From the NCBI RefSeq assembly GCF_010450875.1, contig NZ_CP048422.1, positions 2,077,001-2,141,000 of the forward strand: a stretch of DNA of 64,000 nucleotides. The letters are read 5' to 3'. The number at the start of each line of letters is the position of its first letter. Position 1 is the first letter of the stretch. A program made the translations under genes and the position numbers. This document shows, piece after piece, positions 49,866 to 59,533 of this stretch. The stretch is from Sphingomonas insulae (lineage in GTDB: Bacteria; Pseudomonadota; Alphaproteobacteria; Sphingomonadales; Sphingomonadaceae). The notes below the pieces were generated by a model. It saw nothing but the letters and a program-made list of their open reading frames with translations. It ran no database searches and had not been told where the DNA came from.

Positions 49866-50300
49866 ATGGCCTTTCTTGCTTTCGCCGAGCCCGGCAACGC
49901 CGGCTATGCGCGTGCGACCGCGCCCGTGCGGCCCTCGCTGACGCTGGTGTGCGACACGGTCGCCGTCGATACGGAGGAGGAGCGACCGGTGCTGACGGAA
50001 CTGGAGCGATCGGTGATCGGCATCGCCCGACAGGACGGATTGGCGACGTTGCGACAGCCGGGACGGCTATCGCGCTGGCTGGAGCTGGTGTTCGGCGTGC
50101 GGATCAGCCCGCGACTGGCCGATCCCAAGCTGGAGGCGCTGCGCCGGATCGCGGTGCTGAGCTGGAAGCGCGGCTATTCGATCGCATCGGTCGAGGTGAA
50201 GGCGTTCCTGGCGGTGGGCTATTCGCCCGCATTCTACGAAATGGTGGTCGATACGATCGCATCGGCGCGTCAGGCGGAAGCACGTCGCAGCCGCCGCTGA
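49866..50300 (+). CDS. hypothetical protein
   Basis: 144 residues from ATG 49866, behind GAGGGAG. The N-terminal 45 residues are variable-looking. From about 45 on there is a helical region (LTELERSVIGIARQDGLATLR, RLSRWLELVFGVRISPRLADP) with many Arg residues. No signal peptide or membrane segment. I do not recognise the family. It is the first gene behind the promoter-operator at 49674. Confidence 0.6.
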   Translation: MAFLAFAEPGNAGYARATAPVRPSLTLVCDTVAVDTEEERPVLTELERSVIGIARQDGLATLRQPGRLSRWLELVFGVRISPRLADPKLEALRRIAVLSWKRGYSIASVEVKAFLAVGYSPAFYEMVVDTIASARQAEARRSRR

Positions 50301-50527
50301 TCCCTGCCGACCGCGGACATCCGTGCCCAGGGCATCGCGACCGAGCCAGCAGGGATTTGGCGGGGGCTAGGGCCGGCCGTTCGAGGCGGACGACGCCGCG
50401 ATCGCGTCAGGCGGCTTCGAACGGGATAGGCTTATCGCCGCCACCCGATTGCCCGCCTGCCATTGCAGATCGACGTCGAGCATCGGTGCCGAAGGACGGC
50501 CCGGCCCGGCGCCATGGGTGATGCGGT

Positions 50528-51859
50528 TCACATCTTGTCCTGCACCATGGCGCGGATGTCGACGCGCGCCTTCAGTCGTGCGGCGAGCAGGGCGGTGCCG
50601 CTGATCTTGCGCTGGACGAACAGCGTGTCGGCAGGCGGCAGGTGCCATGTTGTACGGTCGCGCGCCATTTCCATGCCCTGTTCCCGCACCACGCCGACGA
50701 AGGCGCGATCGCCGAAATCGAACGGACCGGGTCGATTGAGGTTGTCGAGGATGACGTCGATCATCGCATCGACCAGCGGACGATGCGCGGCGGCGGCGGC
50801 GGCACCGAGGAAGCCGGCGGCGATCGCCGCTGCGCGGACGGCATCCCGATCTCCGGACAGGCCGGCGGCGAGCAGTACGCGATAGCCATCGGCGGTCTCG
50901 GCAGGGATTTCGCGCGCCGCGCCGAAGTCGAGCAGGACGATGCGACCGGTTTCCGGCTGCCAGCGATAATTGGCGAAATTCGGATCGGTCTGCATCAGCC
51001 GCCAGTCGAGCAATTCGCGCAGGACGAGGCCGATCAGGCTGTGCATGGCGGCATCGCGCACCGGTTGCTCCGCCGTGTCCAGCGCCTCGATCGGCATGCC
51101 GGCGACATAGGTCATCGCCAGCACGCGCGGGGTCGTCAGCGGCTCGTGCAGGGCGGGAACGACGAAGGCGGGCGCATCGGCGAGCAGATCGCGATAGCGG
51201 GTCAGCATGGCGCCTTCGCGGATATAATCCGCCTCTTCGTGTAACTGGCGCTTCGCCTCGCCGAGCAGCGGCGCGATATCGAGCGTCCTGGGCAGCAGGC
51301 CTGAGACGCGCAGCAGCGTCGCGACATTGTCGACGTCGGCATCGATGCTTTGTTTGACGCCGGGATATTGCACCTTGATCGCAAGCTCGCTGCCGTCGGG
51401 CAGGCGGGCGCGATGGACCTGCCCGATCGAGGCGGCGGCGATTGGATGCGCCTGGAAATGCGCGAAGCGGCGGCGCCAGTCGCGGCCCCATTCCGCCGTC
51501 AGCACCTTGTCGAGCTGTTGCGGCGGCATGTGATGCGCCTGGTTGCGCAGCCGGGCGAGGATCGTCGACAGTTCGGGCGGCAGCATGTCACCGGCATCCA
51601 TCGATATCATCTGCCCGAGCTTCATCGCCGCACCGCGCAGATGGGCGAGCTGGTCGGCGACGCGCACCGCATTGGCAGGCGTGAGCAGCATGTCGCCCAT
51701 GCGCGGTCGTTCGCCCGCCGCGATCCGGCGCGCGCCCTCTGCCACGACGCCGCCGCCGACGCCGGCGGCCATGCGCCCGAACGCGCCCAGCCGGGACAGC
51801 CGGCCGCTCGGCACGGCCCGGCCGCGCCGGTCGGCGCGCACGTCATCGTCGTCGGTCAT
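50528..51859 (-). CDS. ABC1/AarF (UbiB-like) atypical kinase
   Basis: 443 residues with the signature motifs of the ABC1 family: AAMKLGQMIS (KxGQ), AAASIGQVHRA (Ala-rich loop), the ATP lysine in AIKVQYPG, the catalytic region MQTDPNFANYRW and LLDFGAAREI. Relatives support ubiquinone biosynthesis. This one lacks the C-terminal membrane helices of E. coli UbiB, resembling ADCK3/4-type proteins, so its exact role is open. The ATG at 51859 is chosen over an upstream extension that lacks similarity. Confidence 0.85.
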   Translation of the reverse strand: MTDDDDVRADRRGRAVPSGRLSRLGAFGRMAAGVGGGVVAEGARRIAAGERPRMGDMLLTPANAVRVADQLAHLRGAAMKLGQMISMDAGDMLPPELSTILARLRNQAHHMPPQQLDKVLTAEWGRDWRRRFAHFQAHPIAAASIGQVHRARLPDGSELAIKVQYPGVKQSIDADVDNVATLLRVSGLLPRTLDIAPLLGEAKRQLHEEADYIREGAMLTRYRDLLADAPAFVVPALHEPLTTPRVLAMTYVAGMPIEALDTAEQPVRDAAMHSLIGLVLRELLDWRLMQTDPNFANYRWQPETGRIVLLDFGAAREIPAETADGYRVLLAAGLSGDRDAVRAAAIAAGFLGAAAAAAHRPLVDAMIDVILDNLNRPGPFDFGDRAFVGVVREQGMEMARDRTTWHLPPADTLFVQRKISGTALLAARLKARVDIRAMVQDKM

Positions 51860-51917
51860 GGGCGGGTCCTTCGGCTGGTGGGATGCGGTGAACGCGTCAC
51901 CCGCAGCCGAATGTCCG

Positions 51918-52745
51918 TCAGGAAAAGGGAGGCTGGTGAAAACCGGCGGGGGAAAGCGTGAAGATCTCGCAGCCATCCTCGGTGATACCGATCGAATGTT
52001 CGAATTGCGCCGACAGCGAGCGGTCGCGCGTCACCGCGGTCCAGCCGTCGTCGAGCAGCTTCACGTCGGGGCGGCCGATGTTAATCATCGGTTCGATCGT
52101 AAAGATCATGCCGGGGCGCAGTTCGGGCCCGGTGCCGGGCTTGCCGACATGGACGACCTCCGGCGCGTCATGGAACAGCCGCCCCAGGCCGTGGCCGCAG
52201 AAATCGCGGACGACGCCGTAGCGGTGCTTTTCGGCATGGCGCTGGATCGCGTTGGCGACGTCGCCCATGTGTGCGCCGGGCCTTGCCTGTTCGATGCCGA
52301 GCATGAGGCATTCGTACGTCACCTCGACCAGGCGCCGCGCCTTCAGCGGCACGTCGCCGATCAGGTACATGCGGCTGGTGTCGCCATGCCAGCCATCGAC
52401 GATCGGGGTCACGTCGACATTGACGATGTCGCCCGATTTCAGGGTCTTCTCGCTCGGGATCCCGTGGCAGACGACATGGTTGATCGAGATGCAGGTGGAA
52501 TGGGTATAGCCGCGATAGCCGAGCGTCGCGGGCACGCCGCCGCCGGCGACGATGAAATCGTAGATCAGCCGGTCGAGTTCGGCGGTGGCGACGCCCGGCA
52601 CCATGTGCGGGGTCAGCATGTCGAGCGTTTCGGCGGCCAGCCGTCCCGCCTTGTGCATGCCGGCGAAGGCGGCGGGGCCATGCAGCTTGATGGCGCCGGT
52701 GCGCCCTTCCGGCGCGTCTGAAGTGACGGTCACGTATTCGGTCAT
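51918..52745 (-). CDS. map: methionine aminopeptidase, type I
   Basis: 275 residues with the pita-bread fold metal ligands: GDIVNVDVT and DTSRMYLIG (two Asp), GHGLGRLFHDAP (His), MIFTIEPMI (Glu) and QFEHSIGITEDG (Glu). It removes the initiator methionine from nascent proteins. Divergent from the CinA-like gene. The stop lies 58 bases before the ABC1 kinase start. Confidence 0.95.
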   Translation of the reverse strand: MTEYVTVTSDAPEGRTGAIKLHGPAAFAGMHKAGRLAAETLDMLTPHMVPGVATAELDRLIYDFIVAGGGVPATLGYRGYTHSTCISINHVVCHGIPSEKTLKSGDIVNVDVTPIVDGWHGDTSRMYLIGDVPLKARRLVEVTYECLMLGIEQARPGAHMGDVANAIQRHAEKHRYGVVRDFCGHGLGRLFHDAPEVVHVGKPGTGPELRPGMIFTIEPMINIGRPDVKLLDDGWTAVTRDRSLSAQFEHSIGITEDGCEIFTLSPAGFHQPPFS

Positions 52746-52795
52746 CGCGGCGATATAGCATGGCGAGACCGTTTTTGCGAGGCTATGGCAGGACG

Positions 52796-53581
52796 ATGGA
52801 GCAGGCCAACGATCCCGATCGCACGCAGCCCGACCGTATCTGGACCGCCGCGCTGATCGTGATCGGCGACGAGATCCTGTCCGGCCGGACGCAGGACAAG
52901 AACATCGCGCAGCTTGCCAGCTGGCTGAACGTACAGGGCATCCGGCTGGCCGAGGCGCGGGTGGTGGCCGACCGGACGCAGGCGATCGTTGAGGCGGTCA
53001 ACACGCTGCGCGCACGCAACGATTACCTGTTCACCACCGGCGGCATCGGGCCGACGCACGACGACATCACCGTCGATGCGATCGCCGAGGCGCTGGGCGT
53101 CGCGGTAGAGCATCATCCCGAAGCGCTGGCGGTGCTGGAGCGATATTATGCGACGCGCGGCGGGCTGACCGAAGCGCGGGCGCGGATGGCGCGGGTGCCG
53201 GCGGGGGCGGGGCTGATCGTCAACACGGTGTCGGGCGCGCCCGGCATCCGTATCGGCAACGTCTTCATCATGGCGGGCGTGCCGCACATCACCGCCGGCA
53301 TGCTCGACGGATTGACCGGGACGCTGGAGGGCGGACGCCCGGTGGTGTCGGGAACGATCGGCTGCTGGGTCGGCGAGAGCGAGGTCGCCGACCTGCTGCG
53401 TACCACGGAAAAGGTGCACGAGGGCGTATCGATCGGGTCCTATCCGTTCTTCCGCGACGGGCGCACCGGCGCCAATTTCGTCGTGCGCAGCCCCGACGCG
53501 GCGTTGGTCGACGCCTGCCTCGCCGACTTGACGCGCGAACTGGAGGCCGGTGGGCGCGAGGTGGTTCCCGAGGGGATTTAG
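52796..53581 (+). CDS. CinA-like molybdopterin-binding domain protein
   Basis: 261 residues with the MoaB/MogA-like fold: AALIVIGDEILSGRTQDKN, DYLFTTGGIGPTHDDITVDA and VFIMAGVPHI. It lacks the deamidase domain found in full-length CinA, as is common for these stand-alone proteins, whose substrate is not settled. An in-frame ATG at 52760 would add 12 residues. Confidence 0.88.
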   Translation: MEQANDPDRTQPDRIWTAALIVIGDEILSGRTQDKNIAQLASWLNVQGIRLAEARVVADRTQAIVEAVNTLRARNDYLFTTGGIGPTHDDITVDAIAEALGVAVEHHPEALAVLERYYATRGGLTEARARMARVPAGAGLIVNTVSGAPGIRIGNVFIMAGVPHITAGMLDGLTGTLEGGRPVVSGTIGCWVGESEVADLLRTTEKVHEGVSIGSYPFFRDGRTGANFVVRSPDAALVDACLADLTRELEAGGREVVPEGI

Positions 53582-53585
53582 CCGC

Positions 53586-53663
53586 GCGTCATTGCAAGCG
53601 TGGCGAAGCAATCCAGGGTTGCACCAGAACCCCTGGATTGCCGCGCTGCGCCCGCAATGACGC
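53586..53663. repeat. palindromic extragenic repeat, family A
   Basis: Second copy of the element at 40862. Inverted arms begin GCGTCATTGC and meet at CCAGGG/CCCTGG around a central TTGCACCAGAA-like loop, with a few mismatches. It lies between two convergent genes, four bases after one stop and nine before the other, so it may act as a shared terminator. Confidence 0.8.
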
Positions 53664-53672
53664 GGCGAGCGG

Positions 53673-55582
53673 CTACCGCGCGAACGCCCCCACATCCGCG
53701 ATCGCCAGCTTCTGCGCCGGCACCGCGGTAGCGGCGAAGATCAGGCGCAGGTAGCGCATGGCGCGCGGCGCGGTGAACGGGATGCGCTGCGTCGAGAGGG
53801 CGTAGGCGATGTTCTGGAATTCGCCTTCTGCGGCGGGCGTCCACGTCTTGCCGTCGACGCTGGTTTCGGCGCGATAGCCGCGGGGCGGCGCGCTGACCTT
53901 GTCGGGGTGGCGCCAGGGGTGAGGCTGAAGCCGGCGACCCGTTGCGCGGTGCCGAGATCGAGCGTGACGCTCGCCGGGGTCGTGGCGGGCGCGGGCTGGC
54001 TCCAGACGGTGGAGCCGTCGCCGTCGAGCAGCGCTTCGGCGCCGGGGGCAGTGGCGGCGAAGACCTTCCAGTCGCGCGGCGAAAGCACCGCGGTATCGGT
54101 GCCGCGCGGCGCGGCGACGGCGACCGGCGCGACGCTGCGGAACAGCGACATCTCGCTGATCGCCGGGCAGGCGGGGGCTTCGAGGATCACCAGCCGCACG
54201 CGGCGCGCGGTGATCGGTGTGGCCAGGCGGATGATCCGCTGCGCGCCGATGCATTCGTGCGTCGCGAGCCGCTGCCACGCGCCGCCGACCTCCGCCTCCA
54301 CCGCGAACCGGGTCACCCGGACGCCGAGGGGCAGATGTTCGCGCAACCGGATCAGGTCGAAACTGCGGCCCGGCGGCAGGTCCAGCGTCAGCGTCGGGGT
54401 GGCGTCGCCGTCGGGCGTCGACCAATAGCTGTCGCGATCCCCGTCGAGCACCTTCGCCGGTGCGAAGGCAGCGCCGCGGGTGGCGGTGGCGCTGGCGACC
54501 GCACCCTGCGCGAAATCGGTGGCGAAACTGGCGCGGATCGCATCGCCGAAGCTCTTCAACACCGCGACGTCGTGGTCGGGAATACGGCCGCGGCGATCGG
54601 GCGGCAGGTTGAGGTGCATGTTGGTGCCGCGGGCCACCGATTCATCGAAGAAGCGGATCAGGCGCGCGGGCGTCTTCACCTTCGCATCCTCGTCGGAATG
54701 GTAGAACCAGCCGGGGCGGATCGAGGTGTTGGTTTCCGCCGGCCACCACAAGGGCGCGCCACGCACGCCGCTGTTCCCCTCCGACTGGACATAGGCGTGG
54801 TCCGGCATCGTCGGCCAGCAGGGATCGCCGGCAACGCCATCCTCGTTGCCGACCCAGCGGATGTCCGCGCCCAGCGGATCGAAGGTGCAGGCCATCGGCT
54901 GATGCTGATGGACGAGCGCGATGATCGAGGGCCAGTTGTAATATTTCGGCGCATCGATCGTGCGCGTTTCCTTCGCGCCGCCGTACCAGCCGTCGCCGCC
55001 ATTGGCGCCATCGAACCAGAATTCGAACAATTCGCCGTAACGGGTGCAGAGTTCGACGATCTGCTTGCGATAGTAATCGACATAGGCTGGACGGCCGTAT
55101 TCGGGATGGTTGCGATCCCAAGGTGAGAGGTACAGGCCGAACGCAAGGCCGGCGCGGCGCGTCGCCTGTTCCATTTCGCGGACGATATCGCCCTTGCCCT
55201 GCTTGTACGGGCTGTTGCGGATGCAATGTTCGGTGAGCATCGTCGGCCACAGGCAGAAGCCGTCATGGTGCTTGGCGGTGAGGACGATGCCGGTCATGCC
55301 GCCGGCCTTGGCCGCAGCGACGATCTGGTCGGCGGAGAAATCGCTGGGATCGAACAGCCTGGGGCTTTCGTCGCCATAGCCCCATTCGCGATCGGTGAAC
55401 GTGTTGATCGAGAAATGCACGAAGGCGTAGCGTTCGCGCTGGTGCCACGCGAGCTGGCGTTTGGAAGGCGTGGCGCCCCATGGCTGGGGGGATGCCGGCG
55501 GGGTGGCCGCAAAGGCGGGCGTGGCGGTCGCGGTCGCGGCGAGACCGGAGGCGATGAGGGTGCGGCGGGAGAGGTCGGTCAC
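53673..55582 (-). pseudogene. GH29 alpha-L-fucosidase (single-base frameshift near the C-terminus)
   Basis: A Tat signal (LSRRTLIASGLAATATATPA) is followed by a GH29 catalytic domain (WHQRERYAFVHFSINTFTDREWG, GIVLTAKHHDGFCLWP) with the nucleophile Asp in FEFWFDGANGG, then F5/8-type carbohydrate-binding sequence. In the fourth quarter the frame changes at the run 53916-53919; one extra C on the coding strand restores LTPWRHPDKVSAPPRGY and a 636-residue protein ending at 53673. As given, the frame ends at 53741 after a scrambled tail. The catalytic domain is intact. It removes alpha-linked fucose. Last gene of the hydrolase locus. Confidence 0.85.
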
Positions 55583-55649
55583 GGGGTGGCTCCGGTGTTG
55601 GCGGCTGGCATGCGATTGTCGGGGAGAGCGGGCCTGTCCCCACTCCCTA

Positions 55650-55756
55650 CGTCACCCCGGACGTGTTCCGGGTCCACCCGTCCACCAGCGTGCGGGCGGC
55701 GCTTGAAGCCGGGACACCTGCCGCGCGGTGGACCCCGGAACACGTCCGGGGTGACG
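55650..55756. repeat. palindromic extragenic repeat, family B (CGTCACCCCGGACGTGTTCCGGG)
   Basis: Arms 55650-55678 and 55727-55756 are inverted copies (GTCACCCCGGACGTGTTCC against GGAACACGTCCGGGGTGAC) with a 48-base centre that contains smaller GC-rich palindromes. It fills the gap between the GH92 and GH29 genes. Confidence 0.8.
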
Positions 55757-55775
55757 GGGAAGGTGGGGCGATGGT

Positions 55776-58115
55776 TCACACCGCCCCATGGCCGTTCGAC
55801 GGCGGGCGATCGGCCTTGGCCTGGCCGAAGGTCTTCACCGGCGTCCTGCTCATCGTGAAGACCAGCCGGCCGCCCTTCATCAGGTCGGCGTGCGCGATCC
55901 AGTTCTTCGTCCACGGGCGGCCGTTGAACGTGACCGAGCGGACGTAGGGCGTGTCGGCGGTGTTGCCCGGCGCTTCGATCGTCAGGCGCTGGCCGCGGGG
56001 CAGGCGAATGGTCACGCGCTCGAACAGGGGCGAGCCGAAGACATACGCCGCCTCGACCGGATCGACCGGGTAGAAGCCGAGCGACGACAGCACGAACCAC
56101 GCGCTCATCTGGCCACAATCGTCGTTGCCGATGATGCCGTCGGGGTCGTTCCGGTACATGTCGGTGCACAGGCGTCGAACCATCGCCTGCGTCTTCCACG
56201 CCGCGCCGGTATAGGCGTAGAGGTAGGCGACGTGATGATTGGGTTCGTTGCCATGGGCATATTGCCCGACGAGCCCGCTGATGTCGGGCGGCGCGTTGGC
56301 AGGCAGCGTCGAGGGCGCGGCGAACAACGCGTCGAGCCGCCCCTCGAACGCCGCATCGCCGCCCATGTGAGCGATCAGGCCGTAGACGTCGTGCTGGTTG
56401 AGGAATGTCGCCTGCCAGCCGTTCGCCTCGGTGTAGTCGCGCCACCACGGCTTTGGCATGTGGCCGAGCTGGATCGGATCATAGGGGCTCCACCAGTTGC
56501 CGTCGGCGAACTTCGGCTTGGCGAAGCCCGCCTTGCCGTCGATGACGTTGCGCCAGTTGCCCGATCGCTTCAGCAGCCGGTCGGCGTCGGCGGCCTTCCC
56601 CGCGGCGCGGGCCAGATGTGCCGATGCCCAGTCGTCATAGGCATATTCCTGTGTCCGGCTGACGCTTTCGAACCAGGCGTCAGCCGGCACGTACCCCTCG
56701 GCGTCGTACAGGTCGCGCCCCTTGCTGTTGTCGAGGTCGGGGGCGGTGAAATCGAAGCTGCGCCTGGCGATGGCCGGCCATGCCGCGGCGTAATCGGCCG
56801 GAATGCCCTTCGCCTGCGCTTCGGCAAGGACCGCAACCCCGTGCCAGCCGATCATCGTGCCGGTTTCGACGCCTTGCAGCGGCCAGACCGGCGGTCCATA
56901 GGGGCTCTGCTGCGTCTGGCGGACGATGTCGGCGACGAGAGCCTGCGCCGTGTCGGGCGCGACGATCGTCAGCAAGGGGTGCAGCGCACGATAGGTGTCC
57001 CACAGCGAATAGCTGCTGTAGGCGGCACCGCCCCGCGGCACGCGATGGACCTGCCGGTCGAGCCCGACGTAGCGCCCGTCGACGTCGGAGAACAGCGTCG
57101 GCGCCAGCAGGGCGTGATAGAGGGCGGAGGACAGGATGCTGCGCTGATCCGGCGTGCCGCCCGCGACGGTGATCGTGGTGAGCTGCTCTGCCCAGCGTCG
57201 CCGTGCGGCGGCGCAGACGGCGTCGAAGTTCCACGCCCGCGCTTCCGCGGCGAGGTTCGCGCGTGCGCCGGCGACATCGACGCCGGAGATGCCGCAGCGG
57301 ATCAGGATCGGCGCATCGCCGGCATCGTCATAGTGCAGCAGTGCCTTCAGGCGACGACCGGCGACGGCGGTGGTGCCGGCCGGCTGTTCGACGTCCCCGT
57401 CGCCGTAGAAGGTGATGCGCGTCGGCGTTCGCGACAGCTGCATCGCGAAATGGATGCGGCGGCCCTTGGCCCAGCGGTGCACGGTGCGGCTGCCGGTGAG
57501 CGTCCCGTCGGGATCGAGCCGCAGGCTGGCCTCGGTGACGAGCGGCGGCTGGTCGGAGGTGTCGAGGATCAGGTGCGACAGGTCGACCAATATGCGGCCC
57601 GCACCGGCCGGAAAGGTATAGCGGTGATAGCCGGTTCGTTCGGTGACGGTCAATTCGGCGCGCACGCCGCTTTCCAGCGCGACGCGATAATAGCCGGGTT
57701 CGGCATGTTCGGCGGTGAAGCGCTGGCGATAGCCGGCATCGGGATCGTCGAGCGGGCCGGGTTGGAGCTGGACGGGCGCATCCCGGCGCTCGACCGCGGT
57801 CGGGACCACCAGCACGTCGAGCATGTCGCCGATGCCCGTGCCGCTGAGATGCGTGTGGCTGAATCCCATGATCGACGTGTCGGTGCGGTGATAGCCCGAG
57901 CAGGCATCCCAGCGTTCGACATCGGTGTCCGGCGACAGCTGCACCATGCCGAACGGCAACGTCGCGCCGGGATAGGTGTGGCCATGGCCGCCGGTGCCGA
58001 CGAAGAGGTTCGGCTTGCCCGCCGCCGCCGCCGCTGCCCCGAATGCGGGCAGCGGCAGGCCGACGGCCGCTGTTCCGGCGAGCAGGGTGCGGCGCGAGAT
58101 GGCGCGATCGATCAT
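55776..58115 (-). CDS. GH92 alpha-1,2-mannosidase
   Basis: 779 residues. Tat signal (ISRRTLLAGTAAVGLPLPAFG), then the two-domain GH92 enzyme: FVGTGGHGHTYPGATLPFGMVQLSPDT at the start, GFSHTHLSGTG, the catalytic-domain motifs SLWDTYRALHPLLT, NEPNHHVAYLYAY and GNDDCGQMSAWFVLSSLG. GH92 enzymes are calcium-dependent inverting exo-mannosidases that trim alpha-mannose from N-glycans and yeast mannan. The start overlaps the GH125 stop (ATGA). Confidence 0.94.
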   Translation of the reverse strand: MIDRAISRRTLLAGTAAVGLPLPAFGAAAAAAGKPNLFVGTGGHGHTYPGATLPFGMVQLSPDTDVERWDACSGYHRTDTSIMGFSHTHLSGTGIGDMLDVLVVPTAVERRDAPVQLQPGPLDDPDAGYRQRFTAEHAEPGYYRVALESGVRAELTVTERTGYHRYTFPAGAGRILVDLSHLILDTSDQPPLVTEASLRLDPDGTLTGSRTVHRWAKGRRIHFAMQLSRTPTRITFYGDGDVEQPAGTTAVAGRRLKALLHYDDAGDAPILIRCGISGVDVAGARANLAAEARAWNFDAVCAAARRRWAEQLTTITVAGGTPDQRSILSSALYHALLAPTLFSDVDGRYVGLDRQVHRVPRGGAAYSSYSLWDTYRALHPLLTIVAPDTAQALVADIVRQTQQSPYGPPVWPLQGVETGTMIGWHGVAVLAEAQAKGIPADYAAAWPAIARRSFDFTAPDLDNSKGRDLYDAEGYVPADAWFESVSRTQEYAYDDWASAHLARAAGKAADADRLLKRSGNWRNVIDGKAGFAKPKFADGNWWSPYDPIQLGHMPKPWWRDYTEANGWQATFLNQHDVYGLIAHMGGDAAFEGRLDALFAAPSTLPANAPPDISGLVGQYAHGNEPNHHVAYLYAYTGAAWKTQAMVRRLCTDMYRNDPDGIIGNDDCGQMSAWFVLSSLGFYPVDPVEAAYVFGSPLFERVTIRLPRGQRLTIEAPGNTADTPYVRSVTFNGRPWTKNWIAHADLMKGGRLVFTMSRTPVKTFGQAKADRPPSNGHGAV

Positions 58116-59533
58116 AAGGGTGCCTTCAGCAGGGCGGGCCGGGTCGCGGCGAGATGCACGACGAGTTCGCCGAACAGACCGTTCGCCCAGGCGAACCAGG
58201 CGCGCGTGAACTTGGAGGGATCGTCCTGATCGAAGCTTTCGTGGATGAAGCCGGTGCCACCGTCGGTATCGCGGATCGTGCGCAGCGCGGTGCGGATCGT
58301 GTCATCGTCGCCCGCCGACAGGGCGCGGACGATCAGCGACATCGGCGAGATCTGGCCGCGCCCGACATGAGGACCGCCGATGCCGGAACCGGCCTTGCCA
58401 CGGAAGAACCAGGGGTTGGCGGCGCTCCAGCACGCCGCCTGCGTCCGCCGCCACAGCGGGTCCGCGGAATCGACGCAACCCAGATAGGCGAGGCCCGACA
58501 GGCTGGGGACGTTGGCGTCGTCCATGAAGATGGCATTGCCGAACCCGTCGACCTCATAGGCCCACACCTCGCTGCCGTCGCGCAGCCGCATCGTGCCATG
58601 CAGCAGGAGTGCCGCCTGAACCTCCGCGGCGAGCGCCGTCGCGTCCTGCGCCAGCGCTGCATCGTTGCACGCCTCGCCCGCGACGGTTGCCAGTTCGCGC
58701 AGGGCGGTGACGGCGAAGAGGTTGCTCGGGATCAAAAACGGATATTGGCAGGCATCGTCCGATGGACGAAAGCCCGAATGGATCAGACCGACCGGCCTGG
58801 TCGGTGCGCCATGGCCCCACAGCAGGGTCTCGGTCGGCTGCGGTGCGGAACGGCGGAAGCTGTAGGGGCCGGGGCCGTCCTTGCGCTGTTGTTCGCGGAA
58901 GGTGCGGATGCTGGCGCGTGCCGCCTCCGCCCAGGTCGCATCGAAGGGGGCGGCATCGCCGGTCGCCCGCCAATAGCCGTGTGCGAGCCGCATCGGATAG
59001 CAAAGCGAATCGATCTCCCACTTCCGCTCTGCGATGCCCGTTTTCATCACCGTCTCGTCGGCCTGCGACCATTCGAGGTCGGATTTGGCGGTCGGATCCG
59101 CCATGAAGGCATTGGCGTAGGGGTCGATCAGGATGCAGCGCGATTGGCGCGCGATCAGACCGTGGAACAGGCGACGCAGTTCCGGGGCGTTCCTGGCAAG
59201 ATGCAGGTAGGGCTTCACCTGTGCCGAACTGTCGCGCAGCCACAGCGCCTTGATGTCGCCGGTGATGACGAATGCGTCGGGCCGGCCGTCGATCGTGCTC
59301 ATGGCGACGGTGGTGTCGAGCGTATTCGGGTAGCAATTGCCGAACATCCAGCGCAGCTTGTCATCGCCGATCCGGGCCGTGACGCGAGCCATTTCGCGCT
59401 CCACCGCCGGGCTGGCGAAGCGGCGATCCTTCGGCGCCGGGCGTTGCGACGGGAATGCCGGTGCGGCGCGCGTCGGGGTCGCCGCTGCCGCAGCTGTGGC
59501 GGCCGTGGCGGCGAGGAAATCGCGGCGGTTCAC
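58112..59533 (-). CDS. GH125 exo-alpha-1,6-mannosidase
   Basis: 473 residues. GTG at 59533 overlaps the GH3 stop and gives a Tat signal (VNRRDFLAATAATAAAAA). The catalytic part matches GH125 (formerly DUF1237): FGNCYPNTLDTTV, ITGDIKALWLRDSSAQVKPY, KWEIDSLCYP, IHSGFRPSDDACQYPFLIPSN and GFIHESFDQDDP. GH125 removes alpha-1,6-linked mannose after GH92 has removed the alpha-1,2 residues. The longer open frame upstream lies inside the GH3 gene. Confidence 0.93.
   Translation of the reverse strand: MNRRDFLAATAATAAAAATPTRAAPAFPSQRPAPKDRRFASPAVEREMARVTARIGDDKLRWMFGNCYPNTLDTTVAMSTIDGRPDAFVITGDIKALWLRDSSAQVKPYLHLARNAPELRRLFHGLIARQSRCILIDPYANAFMADPTAKSDLEWSQADETVMKTGIAERKWEIDSLCYPMRLAHGYWRATGDAAPFDATWAEAARASIRTFREQQRKDGPGPYSFRRSAPQPTETLLWGHGAPTRPVGLIHSGFRPSDDACQYPFLIPSNLFAVTALRELATVAGEACNDAALAQDATALAAEVQAALLLHGTMRLRDGSEVWAYEVDGFGNAIFMDDANVPSLSGLAYLGCVDSADPLWRRTQAACWSAANPWFFRGKAGSGIGGPHVGRGQISPMSLIVRALSAGDDDTIRTALRTIRDTDGGTGFIHESFDQDDPSKFTRAWFAWANGLFGELVVHLAATRPALLKAPL

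Noticed and set aside
55788..58229. Open frame of 813 codons on the plus strand, opposite the GH92 gene
   Set aside because: Shadow frame; it has no signal peptide or motif, and GH92 is complete on the minus strand.
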